64,000 bases of DNA from contig NZ_FNRE01000001.1 in NCBI RefSeq assembly GCF_900107705.1, forward strand, positions 1-64,000, given 5' to 3'. Below the pieces are notes generated by a model. It searched no databases and was not told the DNA's origin. It saw only the letters and a program-made list of their open reading frames with translations. Each line of letters opens with the position of its first letter. Positions within the stretch are counted from its first letter, which is position 1. This document shows, one piece after another, positions 51,013 to 57,695 of this stretch. Source of the stretch: Prevotella sp. tc2-28. GTDB taxonomy: Bacteria; Bacteroidota; Bacteroidia; Bacteroidales; Bacteroidaceae. A program made the translations under genes and the position numbers.

Positions 51013-52262
51013 TACGAGAAAGATTGAAAATTTGGTTACTCATAGCCGTCCTGACCATTTGCGGAACGTCTAGCTTTGCTTCATGCTCTTCAAATGAGGA
51101 TAACGCTACAGAGCAGAGAAATATTTCCGGTATTTCTGATAAGGTTTGGGCTTTCAGCCAGACCTACCCTGACAGATTCACTATTGACATCCGAACGATG
51201 ACTGAGCCGACGGAGGGAATCGCCGTCGGTTATGCAGCAACCCAAAACAGCCACTCACGTGACCAGCTTGACAAGGTTGTCAGCCATGCCTTGCAGCATG
51301 AAGGATATGTAGGCGGTTGGTACAATAGTGAAGATGGCCTTTACTATTTCGACAGTACAAAGCTATTCCCAGAGAATGACCTGAAAGGTGCGCTCCAGTT
51401 CGGAAAGGAGAACGGCCAATACTCCGTTTTCATCCTGTCAACCTACACAGCCATTCCCATTGATGGAAAGGTTGCGGAGATTCTGGATCGAGGCACTATC
51501 CTCTTTGGTACTACTGGTGACTACAGACCATTATCATTCTGCGAACCGAAGGAGCAGCGAGAGCAGAGCCAAGTTTGCTTGGACTCTGCCGAGTCGTGTC
51601 TGAGGTCGGCTGTAAGCCAACCCGATGGAACTTATTGGGGCTTCGGTATTGAGGTGGCCAACGAGATTGCGAAAAGGTTGGGTGTAAATATAGAGTTCAA
51701 AAAGACCTCATGGCCTACATTGACAGCCGATGTACTTACAGAGCCTCAGATATTCGACCTCGCTATTGGCGGGATAACCATTACCAATGCACGACGTGAG
51801 ACGATGCTAATGAGCGACGGCTATCTGGCTAACGGCAAGACCATTCTTTGCCGCTCAACAGAGGCAGACCGCTACAAGACATTAGCTGACATCGACAAGC
51901 CCGAAGTGACAGTTATGGTGAATCCCGGTGGACTGAATGAGAAGTTTGCCAATGAGAACCTGACTCACGCTAACATAGTCGTTCACCAGAAGAACGAGGA
52001 AATACCTACACTTGTTGCTGAAGGTGCAGCCGACGTGATGATAACGGAGATTACAGAGGCTCCCTATTATGTGCAGACTGACACCCGACTTGCAGCCCCA
52101 CTATTGAACGCCCCCTTTACTCATGGCGAGATTGGTGTCCTGATGCAGAAAGGACAGGAGGACTTGCTACAGATGGTGAACAATGTCATCCGTCAGATGA
52201 AGTCAGATGGCTCACTTCGCAAACTACATGAGAAGTACGGGCTTGTATATGCCTACGAATAA
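51009..52262 (+). CDS. Solute-binding (SBP_bac_3-like) lipoprotein with extra N-terminal domain
   Basis: A 417-residue protein with a lipoprotein signal (lipobox region FASC, Cys26). Residues about 165-415 form a family 3 solute-binding domain: RGTILFGTTGDYRPLSF, GFGIEVANEIAKRLGVNIEFKKTSWPTL, DLAIGGITITNARRETMLMSDGY, MVNPGGLNEKF, ADVMITEITEAPYYV. The acidic GGIT and TEITEA segments resemble cyclohexadienyl-dehydratase-like members, so enzymatic activity on prephenate/arogenate is possible. Residues about 45-145 (DRFTIDIRTMTEPTEGIAVGYAATQNSHS, GYVGGWYNSEDGLYYFDSTKLF, ALQFGKENGQYSVFIL) form a separate domain like one seen in Bacteroidetes mobile-element proteins. No permease genes are adjacent. 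Confidence 0.82.
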   Translation: MIRERLKIWLLIAVLTICGTSSFASCSSNEDNATEQRNISGISDKVWAFSQTYPDRFTIDIRTMTEPTEGIAVGYAATQNSHSRDQLDKVVSHALQHEGYVGGWYNSEDGLYYFDSTKLFPENDLKGALQFGKENGQYSVFILSTYTAIPIDGKVAEILDRGTILFGTTGDYRPLSFCEPKEQREQSQVCLDSAESCLRSAVSQPDGTYWGFGIEVANEIAKRLGVNIEFKKTSWPTLTADVLTEPQIFDLAIGGITITNARRETMLMSDGYLANGKTILCRSTEADRYKTLADIDKPEVTVMVNPGGLNEKFANENLTHANIVVHQKNEEIPTLVAEGAADVMITEITEAPYYVQTDTRLAAPLLNAPFTHGEIGVLMQKGQEDLLQMVNNVIRQMKSDGSLRKLHEKYGLVYAYE

Positions 52263-52277
52263 GAAGTCACTTTCTTC

Positions 52278-52568
52278 ATGTATGGAATAGATAAATGGCG
52301 CTCGACCTCTGGTCGCTTGCTACCAACGGGACAGCAGAAGATAGACGAAACCGAGACAGGCTATTATCTCGTTGCAGAAATCGTCAACATCCTCTGTGAT
52401 GAAAAGTACCTGGCAGAAGATGGAAAGCCAGATGTAGAGAAAATGAAACTTATCACATTCGACCCGGTACATCATACTTACATTCAGTTGGGAAAGACTG
52501 TTGGTAATGCTTTCTCTGATGGTAAGCAGTTCTTGGACAAGCCAAGCGGCAAAGCTGAGCGGAAATGA
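52278..52568 (+). pseudogene. C-terminal fragment of a flavin reductase-like protein
   Basis: An ORF of 96 codons. From about residue 25 onward it reads like the end of a flavin reductase/flavoredoxin domain (YLVAEIVNILCDEKYLAEDGKPDVEKMKLITFDPVHHTYIQLGKTVGNAFSDGKQF), while the first 24 residues are unrelated and low in similarity. The FMN-binding N-terminal two thirds of the family are missing. It is therefore probably a broken gene, whether or not the ORF is translated. Confidence 0.65.
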
Positions 52569-52749
52569 GCTTTATCAAGTACATAGCAGACGAGCGCTCG
52601 GCCCAAAGGGTGTAATAGTCCCTGAAATGGGTGGAGTGCGCATAATATAGATATTTACTTGCCTTTTTTGATATCTATCGGCTAAAAATCGGTCAATCGT
52701 CAATATTTGGTATTAAATAATCTTAAATCTTTTGGGGTACCCTTTTGTT

Positions 52750-52785
52750 TGAGAAAAACAAAACCCGCTGATTTTCAGCGGGTTT
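52750..52785 (-). terminator. Intrinsic terminator, 11-bp stem
   Basis: AAACCCGCTGA (52761-52771) pairs perfectly with TCAGCGGGTTT (52775-52785) around a 3-nt loop. On the minus strand the stem is followed by TGTTTTTCTC. Nothing coding on the minus strand precedes it, only the candidate small RNA. Confidence 0.8.
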
Positions 52786-53035
52786 CAAACTAAGTAAGCG
52801 GAGAGAGAGGTATCTCTCGCAGAAGGAGATGACCCTCATCTATTTGTTGTTTAATGAATTGAGTACCAATCATTTAGCATTTCCCATCAAAACGGTTCAG
52901 ATTTTATGAAGTAATACACTGGTAATACATCCTGCTATGTATAATAAGACGGGGAATATAGTTGCCAGATTTCTTAGCCGTCACGCTGTCTTAACGCTCA
53001 ATGGTTTTAATTCTATCAAAGATCTCTTATCTCAC
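52750..53035 (-). ncRNA. Candidate small RNA between an orphan promoter and a terminator
   Basis: No convincing ORF exists from 52569 to 53222. On the minus strand a full promoter (53071-53040) would start transcription near 53033, and a strong hairpin with T-rich tail (52785-52750) would stop it, giving a transcript of about 280 nt. Near the 3' end it contains GAGAGATACCTCTCTCTCCGC, which can fold and is reminiscent of a degraded tRNA-Ser 3' end. It may be a regulatory RNA or the remnant of a lost gene. Confidence 0.45.
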
Positions 53036-53039
53036 TTTG

Positions 53040-53071
53040 CAAAGGTAGTGCTTTTGCATCGAATAACCAAA
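53040..53071 (-). promoter_or_regulatory. Orphan consensus promoter
   Basis: On the minus strand TTTG (53071-53068) is followed after 20 nt by TACCTTTG (53047-53040), a perfect Bacteroidetes promoter equal in quality to the rRNA promoter. It points left into a region without genes. Confidence 0.75.
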
Positions 53072-53222
53072 TAATTCAAGCAAAAAGCGGACAAAACACT
53101 CAAAAATCAGCCATTTCCCGACTGGGTAAGTCGTAAAATTGTTAAAATATGACTTAAAATTTTTCAAGACCACCGTTTTGATAGCTTATTCCTATTTTTG
53201 CAACAAAAAAGAGATATCAGCT

Positions 53223-53495
53223 ATGATGCGATTTGAATATGATCAGAAATTTATCAAACTCCTCGCCAAAGAAATGGTGAAGGAGATGCAGAAGGTAAAA
53301 GATGAGACAAAGGAGCCTGAGCTTATCACTGTCAAGGAAGCAGCGGAAACACTTAATTTGTCTGAAGACTATGTGAGAAAGATAAAAGACAAACTACCCC
53401 ATGTCAAGCAAGGAAACAGCAAACAGGGCCGAATCCTCTTCGTGAAAGAGGGTCTTATGGATGCCTATCTCAATGCTGTCGGAAAAACCAAGTAA
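53223..53495 (+). CDS. Small helix-turn-helix (excisionase-like) DNA-binding protein
   Basis: A 90-residue protein. The N-terminal helix (YDQKFIKLLAKEMVKEMQKVKDE) resembles a coiled coil for dimerisation. Residues about 38-85 (LITVKEAAETLNLSEDYVRKIKDKLPHVKQGNSKQGRILFVKEGLMDAYLNAV) form a MerR/excisionase-type winged HTH as found in helix-turn-helix proteins of Bacteroidetes mobile elements. A -7 box TATTTTTG (53193-53200) lies 23 nt upstream, so the ATG at 53223 (or 53226) is the start; an in-frame ATG at 53139 precedes the promoter. It faces the five-gene operon tail-to-tail, with palindromes and repeat arrays between. Confidence 0.8.
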   Translation: MMRFEYDQKFIKLLAKEMVKEMQKVKDETKEPELITVKEAAETLNLSEDYVRKIKDKLPHVKQGNSKQGRILFVKEGLMDAYLNAVGKTK

Positions 53496-53508
53496 TGCGT
53501 ACCAGGTG

Positions 53509-53581
53509 ATTTGTGCAAGCGGCGCTTGCACAAATTCGCTATCAGCCGAAAACACGAATTTTGCAAGTCGCGCTTGCAAAA
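53509..53581. promoter_or_regulatory. Two matching palindromes (GCAAG-N5-CTTGC)
   Basis: Palindrome 1: ATTTGTGCAAGCG (53509-53521), centre G, CGCTTGCACAAAT (53523-53535), 13 bp perfect. Palindrome 2: TTTTGCAAG (53559-53567), centre TCGCG, CTTGCAAAA (53573-53581). Both share GCAAG-N5-CTTGC with flanking T/A tracts, and their centres are 48 bp apart. A further half-site TTGCAAG lies at 53661-53667. They could be binding sites of the HTH protein encoded just upstream or terminator-like hairpins. Confidence 0.7.
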
Positions 53582-53600
53582 ATGAAAAAATGGATAAATT

Positions 53601-53774
53601 CTCGTCTAAGCTCGTCTAAATCTCACTTAAAGTCTCGCTTAAAGTCGCTTAAATTTTCTTTGCAAGAATTCCCTAAATAAAGGCATTTCAGGAAACTCTC
53701 GCTTAAAAACTCGCTTAAATCCCCACGTAATCTCACGTAAATTTCGCTCTTAAATCGCTCTTAAATCGCTCTTA
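53601..53774. repeat. Two arrays of about 11-bp CTCGCTTAAAT repeats
   Basis: Array 1 (53601-53656) has five units: CTCGTCTAAG, CTCGTCTAAAT, CTCACTTAAAGT, CTCGCTTAAAGT, CGCTTAAATT. Array 2 (53698-53774) has seven: CTCGCTTAAAAA, CTCGCTTAAAT, CCCCACGTAAT, CTCACGTAAATTT, CGCTCTTAAAT twice, and CGCTCTTA, which overlaps the stop codon of the AlbA_2 gene. Unit length is 10-13 bp, mostly 11. About 40 bp of unrelated sequence separates the arrays. The frame contains stops in all readings, so this is non-coding. Confidence 0.85.
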
Positions 53775-55433
53775 TTTTTTTGTTTTTAAGAGCGACCATA
53801 CAGATACGTTACCCTTTGTCTCGTTGACGATAATCCTTTCCTCTCTCATCTTAGTCAGCATGTTTCCGACTTTCGCCTTTTTCTGCTTGTCCGATAGAAC
53901 GTCAGACAAGAGGTTCCACCACAGTTTGTCAATCTCTTCTCTTGTAAGAAACTTGTGGTCTTCAAGCGCATCCTGCAACAGAGCTTTACATTTCTTATAT
54001 TCAAGTCCTTTGTGCATGGAATATTCCGCTTTCTGATCAGTGACTTGCGCCACCTGCTTCGAAACATACACTTTGGGCATTCTGCCTTCTATATACTTCT
54101 TTGACCTTAGGAATTTTATTGCCTCGCTGGAGAGTGTGTTCGCCTTCCCCTTTTGCACCTTATCAAGCAGTACCGTCGTTGCGAGGTCAATATCCGAATT
54201 CTCCAACAACAACAAACTGTAGTTTTCGTCAATGACGGTGCCAGGCAGCGTCAGCACTACAGTATCGTTGTCACTCTTGTCGTAGTCGGGCATCGGCAGG
54301 TAGCGGTCTTTCTGTGAAACAAACATCTTGTGAATGCCGAATCCCTCAGTATCAATCATTTTGATGTTCGCCATCGCCTGAGCCAAGAACGGGTTACGAT
54401 ACTTCTTGGGGATGCGTTCTCCCGTGATATAATCCTCATAAGTGCCATCATAGAACCCGCCGCTGTTCTTAAACTCCAGTTCATTTTCACGCTCTATCAC
54501 GATAATACGGGCATTCTCGGCATAGTTTTGGTGGGCTATGCAGTTATGAAGGGCTTCGAGTATTACCTCGTTGTCGTACTTCATGCCCTCGCCAGGTAGG
54601 AAACTGTTATTAGGGAAAATCTTGAACGGATAGTTCCTAATTTTGTGCATCACCTCCGTTGTCGTCAGCAGGAATGGAATGGTAAACACCTGTCCCACAT
54701 TATCCATACCAGCCAGTCGCCAGACAATCTCACCAATATGATTGATGTAGTGCAGCGACTCAGGCTTACCAAGCAATAATATAGTAGCATTGGTCATCTT
54801 GCCGTCGATGGTCAACTTCGCCTTATTCAAGAACACCTCGTCGCTCCAAGTATCCACCACCTTCTTCTGATTCGGATAGTGCTCTTTATATCCCTCGCGA
54901 GCTTCCTTGATGGCCTTCGCGTCCAAATCAGCAATCGTCGCACCATCAACTATCTGCTTCGACCAGTCGAACTCCGATGTCTGCCTGCGAATCTCCTCAT
55001 ACTTGCTCATGTCGAGAGCCACCAAACTCTCACCACGACGAGCATAGAAATGTCCCTGCCAAGCCATCGGAATACCACGCGGTGCAGCCGGAATCTGGAA
55101 CATCAGCACCCGCTTGCCCTCAACCTCCAGTTCATAAATATCCCTGAAAGTATTACGGTCGGTGGTATGCTGCGACAAGTCATACTTCAACTTCTGCAGG
55201 CTCTTCATCCCGTTCTTATACGAAGTACCCAGTATCTCCCGCGTCTTGTCATGCACACCGAACACTAACCACGCAAAGTCCTTAGCCCTCAGGTTCGCCT
55301 CATTACTCAGTGCCGAGAAGTACTTACCCAAATCATCAAAGTCAAAGTTGTTCTCCGCCTTCTTGAACTCCACCACCTCGTCCTCGTAATGGTAGCGCAG
55401 ATTGTTGAATGTTTCGTATATGTTCATACTCAT
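53772..55433 (-). CDS. AlbA_2 (Schlafen-type) domain ATP-binding protein
   Basis: A 553-residue protein. Residues about 8-135 form an AlbA_2/Schlafen nucleic-acid-binding domain (EDEVVEFKKAENNFDFDDLGKYFSALSNEANLRAKDFAWLVFGV; FYARRGESLVALDMSKYEEIRRQ). Residues about 290-400 form a GHKL/HATPase_c_4-like domain (EVILEALHNCIAHQNY with the ATP-binding Asn, ELEFKNSGGFYDG). The C-terminus (from about 470) is a winged-helix-like segment (LTREEIDKLWWNLLSDVLSDKQKKAKVGNMLTKMREERIIV). Such proteins are frequent in mobile and defence regions. It is the last gene of the five-gene operon, 69 nt after the ASCH-like gene. Its stop codon lies in the repeat array. Confidence 0.85.
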   Translation of the reverse strand: MSMNIYETFNNLRYHYEDEVVEFKKAENNFDFDDLGKYFSALSNEANLRAKDFAWLVFGVHDKTREILGTSYKNGMKSLQKLKYDLSQHTTDRNTFRDIYELEVEGKRVLMFQIPAAPRGIPMAWQGHFYARRGESLVALDMSKYEEIRRQTSEFDWSKQIVDGATIADLDAKAIKEAREGYKEHYPNQKKVVDTWSDEVFLNKAKLTIDGKMTNATILLLGKPESLHYINHIGEIVWRLAGMDNVGQVFTIPFLLTTTEVMHKIRNYPFKIFPNNSFLPGEGMKYDNEVILEALHNCIAHQNYAENARIIVIERENELEFKNSGGFYDGTYEDYITGERIPKKYRNPFLAQAMANIKMIDTEGFGIHKMFVSQKDRYLPMPDYDKSDNDTVVLTLPGTVIDENYSLLLLENSDIDLATTVLLDKVQKGKANTLSSEAIKFLRSKKYIEGRMPKVYVSKQVAQVTDQKAEYSMHKGLEYKKCKALLQDALEDHKFLTREEIDKLWWNLLSDVLSDKQKKAKVGNMLTKMREERIIVNETKGNVSVWSLLKTKK

Positions 55434-55502
55434 AAAACGTTTCGTCTTTGAAGTTTATTCTCTTTCTTTCTGATTTTTCTCAACCCATCAGTCACAACCT
55501 GT

Positions 55503-56402
55503 TTATCTTTTATTCCCCATTGGTGTGTAAATGATGTGAACCCACTCGTTGCGTGCCTGATTTTCTTCCTTTTTCGATATAAGCCTTTTCTTCTCTTCAT
55601 CTATTACTTGTACTCCATCAATATAGTCCATTTCAAGCCCAAAGTCTTTGTCGAAAGAAAATTTAAGTACGTCTACAATATCCCTAATTTCCTTCCCCGT
55701 ATCTTCTTCCGTGTAAATGTTGGTCACTGTAGTCCGGTCGATTTCGTCTCGGTTCAACATATAGCACCATATCTCCTTGTCCTCATGTCGCAGAACGACA
55801 TGGATATCCGACTCAGTTGTGCCAAACTCATCAAATTTTGAGTCAAGCCATTTTATGAGAGCGGAGAATTCTTCTGACCAGTAAAGATAAATACTTTCTT
55901 TTTCAAAAATGAACTTCTTCCATGCAGAATCACCCAAAGGAAGTATTATACTATTGGCATAGAAATATTTACCTTTCTGATTCTTGTTCGGAAACTTCAA
56001 ATATCCAAACGCGATAGAATGGTAATTATGCTCCTTGCATTGCTCTGAAAGAACGGACTTGTCTATCTGTGCAATATTGATTTTTAATGGGTTAACGAAC
56101 TGATGGACATCTGTGACATACAGTCTGTCTCTCGTTCTTGGATTAAAGTTGGCTATCTTGACCCATCCGATTGCACATCCGATGGGTAGAGGGTATTCTA
56201 TATTCCCTATAAATTCTTCGTTATATTCAAGTTCACCCAGTTTTTCTTGGAGCATTGCCTTTTCATATTGTGCATCTCCTTCCCTGACAGCATAAATCAG
56301 GATAACTTCGTCTTGTCTTATGTCTGGAATAGGTATTATATACTCTATTATCTCAGTCATTACCAGACTTGCCCATGGTTGTGGTACTTTTGCTATTTTC
56401 AT
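55503..56402 (-). CDS. Protein with ASCH/PUA-like N-terminal domain
   Basis: A 299-residue protein without signal peptide. The N-terminus MKIAKVPQPWASLVMTEIIE, followed at distance by PLPIGCAIGWVKIANF, has the layout of ASCH domains (Q/KPWASLI near the start and a GxAIGxV strand), a PUA-like fold that binds RNA or modified bases. The remaining 200 residues are charged alpha/beta sequence of unknown type, ending in a Lys/Glu-rich stretch. In an operon with helicase and nuclease genes, a role as reader of modified nucleic acid is plausible. The ASCH assignment is by eye and not certain. Confidence 0.6.
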   Translation of the reverse strand: MKIAKVPQPWASLVMTEIIEYIIPIPDIRQDEVILIYAVREGDAQYEKAMLQEKLGELEYNEEFIGNIEYPLPIGCAIGWVKIANFNPRTRDRLYVTDVHQFVNPLKINIAQIDKSVLSEQCKEHNYHSIAFGYLKFPNKNQKGKYFYANSIILPLGDSAWKKFIFEKESIYLYWSEEFSALIKWLDSKFDEFGTTESDIHVVLRHEDKEIWCYMLNRDEIDRTTVTNIYTEEDTGKEIRDIVDVLKFSFDKDFGLEMDYIDGVQVIDEEKKRLISKKEENQARNEWVHIIYTPMGNKR

Positions 56403-56443
56403 ATCGACATTCTCCGTTTTGATTATCGCTATATTTTAACCAA

Positions 56444-57685
56444 TCATAGCCAAGTGATGCCCCTCGGCTTGTCTGTTCTATTATAGGATGAGGTAACTTG
56501 AACATTGAACCCAATCTTTCCAATGTGGTGTGTTACGCCATCGGAAGAAACGAATGTCCAGTCAATAACATCCCTAAGTAATGCATACCCTTTGTATGTA
56601 AATGATGACAAATGTGCTTCGTCTAAATCCTCAATATTTATATCAGGCTTCATTTCTGGAGGTATCATCCGAATGTATTTTTCGCCCCACAGGTCTTTCT
56701 GATATTCAAATACAGCAAGAGGATTTGATACTATCTTTCCATCTTTATCACACAAGATGCCATTTGTAGAATCTACCTTGTTGCCTAATGTGTCGAAAAG
56801 GAAGTATTCTGTCGGAACAATGTCGCTTTCTCTTATCCATGGGTTATACCAATGAATTACTCCATTATTGTTGAACCCAATATCAGTATACTCTATAGTA
56901 CGCAAATCTTTTGCCACTTTGCCCCTTACAACAAACTGTAGAGTTGCGTATCTGTCAATACTTTCAGGTCTGATGGCAACATTGAGCGCATTCCAGTCGT
57001 CAACTTTTGTACTTGGGTATATAATTCCGTCAAACGGCTTTATACTTCCACCATTAGATATTACTTTGGGATTGAAATTAAAGATAAAATTAGCATACAG
57101 AGCAGAAATCAGGTATTTTGACGGCCCCTTCTCAGTACTCATAAATATCTTAGCTAACTTTGCAAAATAATCTCCAGCAGTATCGCCAGACTCTTCATAG
57201 ACATTAAATATTTTGTGCACATAATTATGCATAATACTATCTTCACGAGGAATAATGCGAGAAAAGGCAAGGCTTGTTTCTTTTAGAAATTTCCATTTAG
57301 CCATATAAACCTCATCTCCAGAAGCAACGTCTAAACCGATTTCTCTAAAGTTGATCGAGGGCGTTAGTGAAGCGTAAAAAACAGATTGACCAGTAAAGTT
57401 TGCTCTCTGTAGACTGGGGAACCGTTCATTACATAAGGCTCGTGGAACATAGGAAAATGTTTGTGGTGAAGACAAGTCCTCCCAATCTTTAATATCCCGA
57501 GCCAATCTACTTCGATACAAACCAGGTATGTCAGAGAGTAAAGTGTAGTTGAAAGGAACAGTACTTTGGTCGTGCTCATATGCACTGCGGAAAGTATATT
57601 CATCCATTGATTTGGATGAACGTACATACTCGTCCAGTTTCTTACTAAACCACGAGAAACGATAATTATAATTCTCTGCACTCAT
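56444..57685 (-). CDS. RES-domain-like protein (possible NAD-degrading effector)
   Basis: A 413-residue protein. Residues about 55-125 carry LYRSRLARDIKDWEDLSSPQ, then FSYVPRALCNERFPSLQRANFTGQSVFYASLTPSINFREIG. This is the pattern of RES domains (an early Arg in YR-R, Pro before RAN--GQ-VFYAS, then a Glu). RES toxins attack NAD+ by phosphorolysis or transfer ADP-ribose. The protein is much larger than stand-alone RES toxins (about 150-230 residues); the C-terminal 180 residues are unassigned. No Xre antitoxin gene is adjacent. It lies 10 nt after the RecQ gene. Confidence 0.65.
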   Translation of the reverse strand: MSAENYNYRFSWFSKKLDEYVRSSKSMDEYTFRSAYEHDQSTVPFNYTLLSDIPGLYRSRLARDIKDWEDLSSPQTFSYVPRALCNERFPSLQRANFTGQSVFYASLTPSINFREIGLDVASGDEVYMAKWKFLKETSLAFSRIIPREDSIMHNYVHKIFNVYEESGDTAGDYFAKLAKIFMSTEKGPSKYLISALYANFIFNFNPKVISNGGSIKPFDGIIYPSTKVDDWNALNVAIRPESIDRYATLQFVVRGKVAKDLRTIEYTDIGFNNNGVIHWYNPWIRESDIVPTEYFLFDTLGNKVDSTNGILCDKDGKIVSNPLAVFEYQKDLWGEKYIRMIPPEMKPDINIEDLDEAHLSSFTYKGYALLRDVIDWTFVSSDGVTHHIGKIGFNVQVTSSYNRTDKPRGITWL

Positions 57686-57695
57686 TTTGTGTTTC

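Noticed and set aside
51388..51603. Plus-strand 71-codon frame inside the solute-binding gene
   Set aside because: Out-of-frame shadow of a real coding sequence.
52786..52830. Intact tRNA-Ser gene
   Set aside because: Only a segment like a tRNA 3' end is visible; no anticodon arm or complete cloverleaf can be drawn.
53139..53222. 28-residue N-terminal extension of the small HTH protein
   Set aside because: The -7 promoter box at 53193-53200 lies within it, so transcription should start after the upstream ATG.
53601..53774. CRISPR array
   Set aside because: Units are about 11 bp, degenerate and without unique spacers of constant length; no cas genes are present.
53601..53774. Type III toxin-antitoxin RNA repeats
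   Set aside because: The repeats lie downstream of the AlbA_2 gene, not upstream of a ToxN-like nuclease, and no ToxN-like gene is adjacent.
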